Below, piece after piece: positions 37,365 to 45,832 of a stretch of DNA of 64,000 nt. The position numbers and the translations under genes were made by a program. Numbering within the stretch: position 1 is the stretch's first letter; every line of letters starts with the position of its first letter. The notes beneath the pieces were generated by a model that saw nothing but the letters and a program-made list of their open reading frames with translations, had not been told where the DNA came from and searched no databases. The stretch comes from Hylemonella sp. (GTDB lineage: Bacteria; Pseudomonadota; Gammaproteobacteria; Burkholderiales; Burkholderiaceae_C), in NCBI RefSeq assembly GCF_027532185.1, contig NZ_JAPZSV010000003.1, positions 434,001-498,000 of the forward strand, given 5' to 3'.

Positions 37365-37463
37365 ATGCACAAGGAAACGCGCTCCACCTGCCCCTACTGT
37401 GATCTCGCGGCTGGCGCCGCGGATCGCTTTGCGAGTATTGGGAACACCTCCGTAGGGGCCTGA
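37365..37463 (+). other. Short ORF duplicating the first 12 codons of nasA
   Basis: Encodes 32 aa. Its first 12 residues, MHKETRSTCPYC, are identical to NasA. The 36 bases differ from the nasA start (37465-37500) at six positions, all silent. After codon 12 the frame diverges and ends in TGA one base before the nasA ATG. It has its own GAGG ribosome site. It may be a remnant of an older nasA 5' end left by gene replacement, or a translated leader peptide. Confidence 0.6.
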
Positions 37464-37464
37464 T

Positions 37465-40269
37465 ATGCATAAGGAAACACGTTCGACGTGCCCCTACTGC
37501 GGTGTGGGCTGTGGCGTGATCATCGAGTCGCGGCGCGACCAGATCATCGGTGTGCGCGGGGATCCCGATCATCCGGCCAACTTCGGCCGCCTCTGCTCCA
37601 AGGGCTCCACCTTGCACCTCACGGCCACGCCCGAGGTGACCTTGCAGACCCGCCTGCTGCGACCGATGCAACGATTGCAGCGCGATGCCGCGCCCCAGCC
37701 CCTGGCCTGGGACGCCGCGCTGGACCTGGCGGCCACGCGGTTTGCGGACACCATCCGCACGCATGGCCCCGACGCGGTGGGCTTTTACGTGAGCGGGCAA
37801 CTGCTCACCGAGGACTACTACGTCTACAACAAACTGGCCAAAGGCCTGATTGGCACCAACAACATCGACACCAACTCGCGCCTGTGCATGAGCAGCGCCG
37901 TGGCCGGCTACAAGCTCACGCTGGGGGCCGATGCGCCCCCCGCCAGCTATGAGGACGTGAACCACGCCGACTGTCTGTTCATCACCGGCTCGAACGCAGC
38001 CTGGGCTCACCCCATCCTGTTCCGACGTATCGAGGATGCGAAGAAGCAGCGGCCCGAGATGAAAGTCGTCGTCGTGGACCCGCGCCGCACCGACACCGCC
38101 AGCACGGCCGATCTTTTTGTGCAGATCCAGCCCGGCACCGACGTGGCGCTTTACCACGGCATGTTGCACCTCATGCTCTGGGAGGGCTGGACCGACGCGA
38201 ACTACATCGCCACGCGTACCAACGGCTTCGACGCGCTCAAGGCCCTGGTGCGCGACTACACGCCCGACATGGTGGTGCAGACCTGCGGCATCCCCAAGGA
38301 CACCTTGTACGAAGCCGCCCGCCTCTTCGCCACCTCCAAAGCCACGCTGAGCCTCTACTGCCAGGGGCTCAACCAGAGCAGCAGCGGCACGGCCAAGAAC
38401 GCCGCGCTCATCAATCTGCACCTGGCCACGGGCCAGATCGGCAAGCCGGGTGCCGGCCCCTTCTCGCTCACCGGCCAGCCCAATGCCATGGGCGGCCGTG
38501 AAGTGGGTGGCCTGGCCAATTTGCTGAGTGCCCACCGTGATCTGTCCAACCCGCAGCACCGTGCAGAAGTCGCCGCGCTCTGGGGCGTGCCCTCGGTACC
38601 CGAGAAGCCGGGCAAGACCGCGGTGGAAATGTTCCAGGCCGCAGCCGATGGCGAGATCAAGGCGCTATGGATAGCCTGCACCAACCCCGCGCAGAGCATG
38701 CCGGACCTGAGCACCGTGCGCCGCGCCCTGCAACGCGCCGAGTTCGTCGTGGTGCAGGAGGCTTTCCTCACCACCAGCACCTGCGACTACGCCGACCTGC
38801 TGCTGCCCGCCACCACCTGGGGCGAGAAGGATGGCACCGTGACCAACAGCGAGCGTCGCATCAGCCGCGTACGACCCGCCGTGGCCGCACCGGGTCAGAC
38901 CCGACACGACTGGCAGATCGGCGTGGACTTCGCGCGCCGTCTGCAGGCGCAGGGCATCGGTCCGCGCGGCGCGCTCTTCCCCTACGAGACGCCGGAGTCG
39001 GTCTGGAACGAGCACCGCGAATCCACACGCGGGCGCGACCTGGACATCACCGGCATGAGCTACACGCAGCTTGAAGAAGCACCGCAGCAGTGGCCGCTGC
39101 CAGAAGGTGCCACGGCGGGCAAGCAACGCCTCTACGAAGACGGCGTCTTCCCCACCGCAGATGGCCGGGCGCGCTTTGCCGCCGTCGCCTACCAGCCCGT
39201 GGCCGAGGCGCGCGAATCGCGTTTCCCCTTCGCACTGACCACAGGCCGTCTGCGTGACCAGTGGCACGGCATGAGCCGCACCGGCACCCTGGGCCGCCTC
39301 TTCGGCCATGTGGCCGAACCTGTGGTGCAGATGAATGCGGGCGACATGGTGCGACGCGGCCTCAAGGAAGGTGAGCTGGTCCATGTGACCAGCAAACGGG
39401 GCTCCATCGTCGTGCCCCTGCAGGCCAGCGAAGAACTGGCCAGCGGCCAGGCCTTCATGGCCATGCACTGGGGCCCCGAGTTCGTGAGCGGCGTCAGCAG
39501 CGCAGGCCAGCCGCTGGCCGGCGTCAACGCGCTGACCACCTCCAGCTACTGCCCCACATCCAAGCAGCCGGAGCTCAAGCACGCCGCCGTCAAGATCCTC
39601 AAAGCCGAACTGCCCTGGACCCTGCTGGCCATGGCCTGGCTGCCGGCCGAACGCGCACTGGCTGCACGCGAGGCGCTGCGCCGCTTGATGACACGCTTCC
39701 CCTTTGCAAGCTGCGTGCCGTTTGCGAATGCTGCGCCCCTCGACGGCGAAGCCGGTGCGCAGCCCACGGGCCTGCTGTTCCGCGCCGCGGCACACGAGCC
39801 CGTGCCCGATGAACTGTTGGCCGAGATCGAAACCCTGCTGGGCCTGGATGCGGCGGGCGCGCTGCGCTACGCCGACCGTAAGCGCGGCCAGCGCCGGGCC
39901 GCCCTGCTGGATCGCCAGAGCGACAAGACCACGCTGCGCGCCGTGCTGCTGGCCGGCGACACCAGCGCCGAGAGCTGGATCCGCAGCCTGCTGCAGCAGG
40001 AGCTGCCCGCGCAGAGTTATGGCCGCCTGATCCTGCTGCCCGGCGCCCAGGCCCCGGTGGCCATGCCCGCGCGCAGCCGCCAGGTCTGCACCTGCTTCAA
40101 CGTCAGCGAAGAGGCCATCACCGGCACGCTGGCGCAATGCAGCGGCAGCGACAGCGAGCGTCTGGCCGCGCTGCAGCAGACCCTGAAGTGCGGCACCAAC
40201 TGCGGTTCCTGCGTGCCCGAGCTGCAGCGCCTCGTGCGCCGCACCCTCCCGCTCAAGCAGGCGGCATGA
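37465..40269 (+). CDS. nasA: Assimilatory nitrate reductase, molybdopterin catalytic subunit
   Basis: Reduces nitrate to nitrite in the cytosol. 934 aa. The N-terminal 4Fe-4S motif is CPYCGVGCG plus GRLCSKGS. A Mo-bisMGD oxidoreductase core follows. The C-terminal 60 residues form a BFD-like 2Fe-2S domain (QVCTCFNVSEEAI ... CGTNCGSCVPELQRLV). No Tat signal is present, which fits an assimilatory rather than periplasmic enzyme. A separate NAD(P)H/FAD electron-transfer gene is not seen nearby, so the donor may be NirB-type or ferredoxin. It is followed by cobA. Confidence 0.95.
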   Translation: MHKETRSTCPYCGVGCGVIIESRRDQIIGVRGDPDHPANFGRLCSKGSTLHLTATPEVTLQTRLLRPMQRLQRDAAPQPLAWDAALDLAATRFADTIRTHGPDAVGFYVSGQLLTEDYYVYNKLAKGLIGTNNIDTNSRLCMSSAVAGYKLTLGADAPPASYEDVNHADCLFITGSNAAWAHPILFRRIEDAKKQRPEMKVVVVDPRRTDTASTADLFVQIQPGTDVALYHGMLHLMLWEGWTDANYIATRTNGFDALKALVRDYTPDMVVQTCGIPKDTLYEAARLFATSKATLSLYCQGLNQSSSGTAKNAALINLHLATGQIGKPGAGPFSLTGQPNAMGGREVGGLANLLSAHRDLSNPQHRAEVAALWGVPSVPEKPGKTAVEMFQAAADGEIKALWIACTNPAQSMPDLSTVRRALQRAEFVVVQEAFLTTSTCDYADLLLPATTWGEKDGTVTNSERRISRVRPAVAAPGQTRHDWQIGVDFARRLQAQGIGPRGALFPYETPESVWNEHRESTRGRDLDITGMSYTQLEEAPQQWPLPEGATAGKQRLYEDGVFPTADGRARFAAVAYQPVAEARESRFPFALTTGRLRDQWHGMSRTGTLGRLFGHVAEPVVQMNAGDMVRRGLKEGELVHVTSKRGSIVVPLQASEELASGQAFMAMHWGPEFVSGVSSAGQPLAGVNALTTSSYCPTSKQPELKHAAVKILKAELPWTLLAMAWLPAERALAAREALRRLMTRFPFASCVPFANAAPLDGEAGAQPTGLLFRAAAHEPVPDELLAEIETLLGLDAAGALRYADRKRGQRRAALLDRQSDKTTLRAVLLAGDTSAESWIRSLLQQELPAQSYGRLILLPGAQAPVAMPARSRQVCTCFNVSEEAITGTLAQCSGSDSERLAALQQTLKCGTNCGSCVPELQRLVRRTLPLKQAA

Positions 40270-40288
40270 AGCTTGCAAGGCATTCCGT

Positions 40289-41083
40289 ATGCAAGTCCCA
40301 CACATCCCGCTGACCGGTTCCTGCACCCTCGTGGGCGCCGGCCCCGGCGACCCCGAGCTGCTCACGCTCAAGGCCGTCAAGGCCATCGCGCGCGCCACCC
40401 TGATCCTGGTCGACGATCTGGTCAACGAGGCCGTGCTCGTGCACGCCCAGCCCGGCGCGCGCATCGTGCACGTGGGGAAACGCGGCGGCTGCAGCTCCAC
40501 GCCGCAGTCCTTCATCGAAAAGCTCATGATCACCGCGGTGCGCGAAGGCGAACATGTGGTGCGCCTCAAGGGCGGTGACCCCTACGTCTTCGGCCGCGGC
40601 GGCGAAGAGGTGCAGCACCTGGGCGAAGCCGGCATCCGCGTCGAGGTGGTCAACGGCATCACCTCGGGCCTGGCCGCTGCCAGCAGCCTGGGCGCGCCGC
40701 TCACGCACCGCGACCATGCCCATGGCGTGCTCTTCATCACCGGCCACGCCAAGCCCGGCGGTCGCATGCCCGACTGGGCCGCTCTGGCGGCCACGGCCCA
40801 TGCCGAACAACTCACGTTCGTGATCTACATGGGCGTGAGTGGCGCCCAGCAGATCGAGGCCGGCCTGCTCAGCGGCCTGCCGGGCAGCACCCCCGCGGCC
40901 CTGGTGCAGCACGCCAGCCTGCCCACGCAGCGCCAGGCCCTCACCACGCTGGATCAGTTGCACGCCACCCTGGTGCGTGAAGAACTGGGCAGCCCCTGCA
41001 TCATCGTGGTGGGGGATGTCTTGCGGGGCGTGGCCTGCGCCGCCAATAACGTACCCGAACTGGCCCGGCGCATGGCGGTCTGA
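40289..41083 (+). CDS. cobA: Uroporphyrinogen-III C-methyltransferase
   Basis: SAM-dependent enzyme making precorrin-2, the precursor of the siroheme of NirB (and of cobalamin). 264 aa, with family motifs VGAGPGDPELLTLKA (about 14-28), RLKGGDPYVFGRGGEE and VNGITSGLAAA. It has only the SUMT domain, without the CysG dehydrogenase/chelatase half. Its position behind nasA makes it part of the nitrate operon, which matches cofactor supply to demand. Confidence 0.94.
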   Translation: MQVPHIPLTGSCTLVGAGPGDPELLTLKAVKAIARATLILVDDLVNEAVLVHAQPGARIVHVGKRGGCSSTPQSFIEKLMITAVREGEHVVRLKGGDPYVFGRGGEEVQHLGEAGIRVEVVNGITSGLAAASSLGAPLTHRDHAHGVLFITGHAKPGGRMPDWAALAATAHAEQLTFVIYMGVSGAQQIEAGLLSGLPGSTPAALVQHASLPTQRQALTTLDQLHATLVREELGSPCIIVVGDVLRGVACAANNVPELARRMAV

Positions 41084-41168
41084 CCCCCGCGGCTCTGGCC
41101 GCACCGGCCGCCACAGCTACACTGCGAGCCAGCCGCGACACGACGGCGCACACCACAGGGGAGGCGAC

Positions 41169-42293
41169 ATGCTCAAGGATCTCAACGAACTCGCCGAGGG
41201 CTCGGGCCCGCTCCAACCCGGCACCGGCCTGGTCACGGGCGTGCTGGCGCTCACGCTGGCTTTTCTCTGTTTTCTGGGTGTCCTGGCCTTCCACTTCCCC
41301 GAATACCTGACCACGCCCGAGCTGCGCAAGAGCTACGACGTCGACACCCTGCGCACCGTCATGTTCGTCGCCATGGTGATTGCCGGCGGCCTGTCCCTCG
41401 TCAACGTGCTCTTCAACCGCTCACGCTGGCTCTCGGCCTTCGCCTTCCTGCTGGTGGCGCTGACGGCCCTGCTGGGCGGCCACAAGGTGCCGGTCACCGA
41501 CTTCGCCGACCACACGCCCTACATCGGCCTGGACTGGTTCATCCTGGACCTGCTGGGCTCCTCGCTGATCTTCATCTTCGTCGAGAAACTCTTCGCCCTG
41601 CGCAAGGAGCAGCCCATCTTCCGCCCTGAGTGGCAGACCGACCTGAACCACTTCATCGTCAACCACATGGTGGTGGGCTTCATCCTGCTGGCCACCAACC
41701 TGCTGGTGCACCGCCTCTTCGGCTGGGCCGCGGCCGACGGCATCCAGGCCTGGGTGCGCGACCTGCCCTTCTGGGCGGCCGTGCTGCTGATCCTCCTGGT
41801 GGCCGACCTCGTGCAGTACTGGACGCACCGCGCCTACCACGAGGTCCCCCTGCTCTGGCGCCTGCACGCCGTGCACCACAGCGCCAAGAGCATGGACTGG
41901 CTGGCCGGTTCGCGCCAGCACCTGCTGGAGCTGCTGATCACCCGCACCCTGGTGCTGGCGCCCATCTTCGTGCTGGGCTTCTCCAAGGAAGTCATCGACA
42001 CCTACATCGTGATCGTCGGCTTCCAGGCCGTGTTCAACCACGCCAACGTCAGCGTGCGCCTGGGCCCGCTGCGCTATGTCATCGTCACGCCCAACTTCCA
42101 CCACTGGCACCACAGCCAGGACCAGGAGGCGCTGGACCGCAACTACGCGGCGCACTTCGCCTTCCTGGACTACCTCTTCGGCACCGCGGTGAAAAGCACC
42201 AAGCTCTGGCCTGAGCGTTACGGCGTGCTGGGTGACTACGTGCCCGACGGCTTCTTCAAGCAGCTGAAGTTCCCCTTCACCTGGAAAGGCTGA
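41169..42293 (+). CDS. Sterol desaturase / fatty-acid hydroxylase family membrane protein
   Basis: 374 aa, from the ATG at 41169 (MLKDLNELAEGSG), with about seven helices. The three histidine boxes of the diiron fatty-acid hydroxylase superfamily are present: HRAYH, HAVHHS and HHWHHSQ. The substrate is unknown (lipid or carotenoid-like). It follows cobA by 85 bases and may be in the nitrate transcript, though no link of this family to nitrate use is established. Confidence 0.85.
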   Translation: MLKDLNELAEGSGPLQPGTGLVTGVLALTLAFLCFLGVLAFHFPEYLTTPELRKSYDVDTLRTVMFVAMVIAGGLSLVNVLFNRSRWLSAFAFLLVALTALLGGHKVPVTDFADHTPYIGLDWFILDLLGSSLIFIFVEKLFALRKEQPIFRPEWQTDLNHFIVNHMVVGFILLATNLLVHRLFGWAAADGIQAWVRDLPFWAAVLLILLVADLVQYWTHRAYHEVPLLWRLHAVHHSAKSMDWLAGSRQHLLELLITRTLVLAPIFVLGFSKEVIDTYIVIVGFQAVFNHANVSVRLGPLRYVIVTPNFHHWHHSQDQEALDRNYAAHFAFLDYLFGTAVKSTKLWPERYGVLGDYVPDGFFKQLKFPFTWKG

Positions 42294-42426
42294 ATCCCGC
42301 GCCACGCTGGTGCGGGGTGCACCACGCCGTGCGCCGCAGCGCCGCTGCGAACTGGCCCGCAGCTTGCTAGAGCTAGTGCAACCGGGCGCTCAAGGTGAGC
42401 GTCCGGTGCTCCAGCCGGTGCCTGCC

Positions 42427-43137
42427 ATGAACACAAGCCCTACCTCGCTCACGACCTACACCCCGCGCACCCTCACCACGCTCCAGAAGACGGAGCTGCC
42501 CGCGCACATCAAGGGCCTCTCCCTCGTCAACCTGGCCGCGCGCCAGCGTATGCTCTCGCAGCGCATGATTCTGCAGACCCTGCTGGCTTCGCGCGGGGAC
42601 GCACAGAAATTCGAGGCGGCCCGGCGCAGCCTGCAGATCTTCAGCGAAAGCCAGCAACATCTGCTGGGCACCATCCAGCAGCTGGACAAAGCCGCGGCGG
42701 AAAAGATCGATGCCACCTACCACGGCCCGCGCGGCGTCGGCCCCGTGATCACGGAATTCATGCAGCTCATGCAGCGCACGCTGGAGCAAATCGAACGCAA
42801 GGCCTCCAGCGTGGCCGAATCGCTGATCGAGCTCGTGGGCCTGACCGACCGCATCCTCGATGCGCTCAACACCGCGACCACGGCCTTCGACGAGGTCACC
42901 AAGGCCAAGTCCGAGGCCATGATGAAGGAGCTCGCGGGCATCGTGGGCGACATCCAGAGCGTGGCCAAGGAAGCCAAGGTGGTGAGCTTCAACGCCCAGA
43001 TCATGGCGGCACGCGCCGGCCAGCACGGCCGTGAGTTCGCCGTTGTCGCCAACGTGCTCTCGGACATCACAGGGGAGATCGACGGGCTGACGCGCAAGGC
43101 GGCGGTGCTGGCGGACCGGAACAAGCTCGCGGCTTGA
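42427..43137 (+). CDS. Cytosolic PilJ-motif / methyl-accepting-type signalling protein
   Basis: 236 aa with no signal peptide or membrane helix, starting at the ATG 42427. Residues about 38-50 read NLAARQRMLSQRM, the same nitrate-box core as in the exported protein at 36165-36938. The C-terminal 100 residues resemble the coiled coil of methyl-accepting proteins (VVSFNAQIMAARAGQHGREFAVVANVL) but stop short after the hairpin tip. It may be a cytosolic nitrate sensor feeding a chemotaxis-like array. Its partner is unknown. Confidence 0.7.
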   Translation: MNTSPTSLTTYTPRTLTTLQKTELPAHIKGLSLVNLAARQRMLSQRMILQTLLASRGDAQKFEAARRSLQIFSESQQHLLGTIQQLDKAAAEKIDATYHGPRGVGPVITEFMQLMQRTLEQIERKASSVAESLIELVGLTDRILDALNTATTAFDEVTKAKSEAMMKELAGIVGDIQSVAKEAKVVSFNAQIMAARAGQHGREFAVVANVLSDITGEIDGLTRKAAVLADRNKLAA

Positions 43138-43349
43138 AACCTATTTCTCCCGCACTGGCTAGTTCACCCATCACAGCAATGGGACTGCAACCGCTCCAGA
43201 ATCACCCCGAACCACCTTCCGAGAGGCATGGTCCACGCACAGTACGCAATCTGAGCTTGATGGCGAGAAGCAGGATATCAACAAGCCATGGCGTCGTGGC
43301 GGTTATGTGAAATGTGAGGCCTGACCAAGACCTGCTATCCCCCGCTCTC

Positions 43350-43781
43350 TCACGAGCAGTCTCGTATCGTCTGCGCGTTATAAGTCGCGCCAATAAAGTT
43401 GACACTCGCGCCATCTCTCATTCCGTCGTGTCTCTTTATCGCGAGTCTCATGCCATTCAGGCAATAACCACTCAAATCCTTTCGTTTGGTCCAGCCGTTC
43501 GCGAGAAGCACCGCTTCATATCTATCTGTCAGCATTTCGCTCCAACCGACGTCGCTCATTACCAAAAGCACATGAGCGCTGCCATACTTGGCATTCTCCG
43601 TTCTTTCAATCACAGTCCCCCCAGCTTCCAGCATGCGAGCGATATCGACTCGCATACGGAGAATTTTCTCCTCTGAATCAGTTGGATTTTTCTTAAGTGC
43701 AAGGTAGAGGACACACCCTACTGCAAGCAAAAAAAGACCGGTAAAAAAAGTTCGCTTATTAACAGCCATCCGTTTAATCAT
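43350..43781 (-). CDS. Hypothetical membrane-anchored protein, AT-rich
   Basis: 143 aa with one N-terminal membrane helix (FFTGLFLLAVGCVLYLAL), then a mixed alpha/beta soluble part with two cysteines (GYCLNGMRL and the terminal DCS). Starts at Met1 (43779-43781) or Met5 are possible. Base composition is much lower in GC than in the flanks. The ATG overlaps the stop of an open tail (43774-43878) in ATGATTAA fashion, as in toxin-immunity or effector pairs. The family is not recognised; an orphan immunity protein is one option. Confidence 0.6.
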   Translation of the reverse strand: MIKRMAVNKRTFFTGLFLLAVGCVLYLALKKNPTDSEEKILRMRVDIARMLEAGGTVIERTENAKYGSAHVLLVMSDVGWSEMLTDRYEAVLLANGWTKRKDLSGYCLNGMRLAIKRHDGMRDGASVNFIGATYNAQTIRDCS

Positions 43782-43878
43782 CGCTGCCTATTCCTGGAAC
43801 TACATACACAGGTAACGCCGCACTAGTGCCAAATCCTCCATTTGGATTCGCAGAAACGGGATAGAACGGGGCCGCGCC
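43774..43878 (-). pseudogene. C-terminal tail of a lost gene
   Basis: An open stretch of 34 codons without an ATG reads ...PFYPVSANPNGGFGTSA...PGIGSDD-stop and overlaps the start of the next gene by 8 bases. An in-frame stop lies directly upstream (43879-43881). It looks like the remaining 3' end of a larger gene, possibly an effector paired with the following protein. The rest of the region up to 44054 shows nothing else coding. Confidence 0.35.
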
Positions 43879-44054
43879 TTACATTTGACGTCATCCCCTC
43901 CTCACGGTCGCGTTCACCACACGGCTTACCGTGGCGTAGCTTACGCCGAAAAGAGCAGTGCCCTGCAGCTCGTCTTCACTGAGATTACGGTCGTTGGAAG
44001 TCTCGGTGACGGACATCAGAGCCAGCCGATACGCGAGGTCCTACACTCTGGGCC

Positions 44055-45275
44055 ATGCAACAGTTTGACGTGGTGGTGGTCGGCGCGGGTGCGGCCGGCC
44101 TGTTCTGTGCCAGCGTGGCCGGGCAGCGTGGCCTCAAGGTGCTGGTCATCGACCATGCGGCCAAGGTGGCCGAGAAGATCCGCATCTCGGGGGGCGGGCG
44201 CTGCAACTTCACCAACCGCGACATCGACGTGCGCCAGCCGCACAAGCACTTTCTCAGCGAGAACCCGAACTTCTGCCGCTCGGCGCTGAGCCGCTACACC
44301 CCGGCCGACTTCATCGCCCTGCTGCAACGCGACGGCATTGCCTTCCATGAGAAGCACAAGGGACAGCTCTTCTGCGACCGTTCCGCGGACGACATCATCC
44401 AGCTGCTGCTGCGCGAGTGTGACAAGGGCGGCGTGACGCGCTGGCAGCCCTGCAGCGTGCAGGCCGTGCGCCATGGTTCGGGCGGCTACGAGCTCGACAC
44501 CGAACGGGGCCCGGTGCAGAGCCGTGCACTGGTGATCGCCACCGGCGGCCTGTCCATCCCCAAGATCGGCGCCACGGATTTCGGCTACCGCATCGCCCGG
44601 CAGTTCGGCCTGAAGATCGTCGAGACGCGCCCGGCACTCGTGCCCCTGACCTTCGACGGCGCGGCCTGGGCACCCTGCGCCGGCCTGTCCGGACTGGCCC
44701 TGCCCGTGCAGATCGAGACCGGCAGCAAGAAGGAGCGTATGGCCTTCCTCGAAGACCTGCTGTTCACCCACCGCGGCCTCTCCGGCCCGGGGGTGCTGCA
44801 GATCTCCAGCTACTGGAAGCCCCAGACACCCATCCGCATCAACCTGGCGCCCGATCAGGATCTGGCCGCGCGCCTGGCCGAGGCCAAGGCCCGCTCCCGC
44901 AAGCTCATCGTCAACGAACTCGCCGCCCTGCTGCCCAGCCGACTGGCCGAGGCCTGGGCGGGGCAGGACCCGGCCTGGCAGCGCCCGGTCAACGAGGCCG
45001 GCGACAAGGCCCTGGCTGCGCTGGCCGAGAAACTCAGCCGCTGGGAGCTCACGCCCACGGGCACCGAGGGCTATGCCAAAGCCGAGGTGACCGCCGGCGG
45101 GGTCGACACCCGGGAGCTCTCGGGTCAGACGATGGAGGCGCAGAAGCAGCCGGGGCTGTATTTCATCGGGGAGGTGGTGGATGTCACCGGCTGGCTGGGC
45201 GGTTACAACTTCCAGTGGGCTTGGGCAAGCGCTCACGCCTGCGGCGTGGCGCTCGCCCAGCCCACTGGGGCCTGA
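44055..45275 (+). CDS. NAD(P)/FAD-dependent oxidoreductase, HI0933/YhiN (BaiN) family
   Basis: 406 aa flavoprotein. The FAD-binding GxGxxG motif is in VVVGAGAAGLFCASVAG, and ISGGGRCNFTN near residue 45 is the family signature. The C-terminus has GGVDTRELSGQTMEAQ and GWLGGYNFQWAWASA, also typical. The cellular role is poorly known in this family. It is a single gene, followed by a repeat and the rpsU promoter. Confidence 0.88.
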   Translation: MQQFDVVVVGAGAAGLFCASVAGQRGLKVLVIDHAAKVAEKIRISGGGRCNFTNRDIDVRQPHKHFLSENPNFCRSALSRYTPADFIALLQRDGIAFHEKHKGQLFCDRSADDIIQLLLRECDKGGVTRWQPCSVQAVRHGSGGYELDTERGPVQSRALVIATGGLSIPKIGATDFGYRIARQFGLKIVETRPALVPLTFDGAAWAPCAGLSGLALPVQIETGSKKERMAFLEDLLFTHRGLSGPGVLQISSYWKPQTPIRINLAPDQDLAARLAEAKARSRKLIVNELAALLPSRLAEAWAGQDPAWQRPVNEAGDKALAALAEKLSRWELTPTGTEGYAKAEVTAGGVDTRELSGQTMEAQKQPGLYFIGEVVDVTGWLGGYNFQWAWASAHACGVALAQPTGA

Positions 45276-45282
45276 TGAGTTC

Positions 45283-45349
45283 CACCCCCAGGGCCCTCAC
45301 TGCGTGTAGGGCCCTGCCCCCTCCCGGGGGCAGGCCGCCTGCGGCGGCC
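45283..45349 (+). repeat. C-rich palindromic intergenic repeat, copy 3 (upstream of rpsU)
   Basis: Begins CACCCCCAG and contains CACTGCGTGT and CCCCCTCCCGGGGGC. It matches the front module of copy 1 (8411-8499). It sits between the flavoprotein gene and the rpsU promoter and could act as a terminator-like element. Confidence 0.65.
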
Positions 45350-45374
45350 ATGGCTTTAGGGTTCCGGGGTCGGG

Positions 45375-45402
45375 TTGCCGGGTTTGGCTGAGTCGCTATA
45401 AT
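45375..45402 (+). promoter_or_regulatory. Sigma-70 promoter of rpsU
   Basis: TTGCCG (45375-45380), a 16-base spacer and TATAAT (45397-45402). The leader of about 120 bases contains GCCCCGCC ... GGCGGGG arms that can form a hairpin. Confidence 0.65.
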
Positions 45403-45529
45403 GTTGGACTTTGCTGGCATAGCCCCGCCGGCCAAATACTAGTTACAGGCGGGGCACTTCGCGTACACGGCGTCCGGGCCCGATCTTCCCAGCCACCCTC
45501 TGTCCGCACAATTCGGAAACCATTACGTA

Positions 45530-45742
45530 ATGACGACCATCCGTGTAAAAGAAAACGAGCCGTTTGACGTGGCTCTGCGCCGCTTCAAGCGCACCATCGA
45601 AAAGCTGGGCCTGCTGACCGATCTGCGCGCCCGCGAGTTCTACGAGAAGCCCACCGCCGAGCGCAAGCGCAAGAAGGCCGCCGCCGTCAAGCGCAACTAC
45701 AAGCGCATCCGCTCGATGCAGCTGCCCAAGAAGCTGTACTGA
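45530..45742 (+). CDS. rpsU: 30S ribosomal protein S21
   Basis: Small basic 30S protein (70 aa) that helps mRNA engagement at the anti-Shine-Dalgarno platform. The sequence has the family N-terminus [20 protein letters not shown] and the Lys/Arg-rich helix [15 protein letters not shown]. The usual macromolecular-synthesis neighbours dnaG and rpoD are absent. yqeY follows instead, an order common in betaproteobacteria. Confidence 0.97.
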   Translation: MTTIRVKENEPFDVALRRFKRTIEKLGLLTDLRAREFYEKPTAERKRKKAAAVKRNYKRIRSMQLPKKLY

Positions 45743-45780
45743 TCGGCGCAGCGGGGTCCTCGACCTCAAGCTATCCAAGA

Positions 45781-45817
45781 ACCCGCGCCCGGGACGCCAG
45801 GCGCGGGTTTTGTTTTT
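45781..45817 (+). terminator. Terminator after rpsU
   Basis: ACCCGCGC and GCGCGGGT arms followed by TTTTGTTTTT. It ends just before the yqeY ribosome site, so yqeY expression depends on partial read-through or its own signals. Confidence 0.8.
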
Positions 45818-45832
45818 CTCCGGAGATTTCCT

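Noticed and set aside
40839-41168. N-terminal extension of the desaturase-family protein reaching back into cobA
   Set aside because: The upstream part lies out of frame over cobA and lacks similarity. The ATG at 41169 gives the expected family start.
43138-43349. Possible gene between the PilJ/MCP-like gene and the AT-rich hypothetical
   Set aside because: No frame with a start, ribosome site and sensible composition is found; it appears to be non-coding or degraded.
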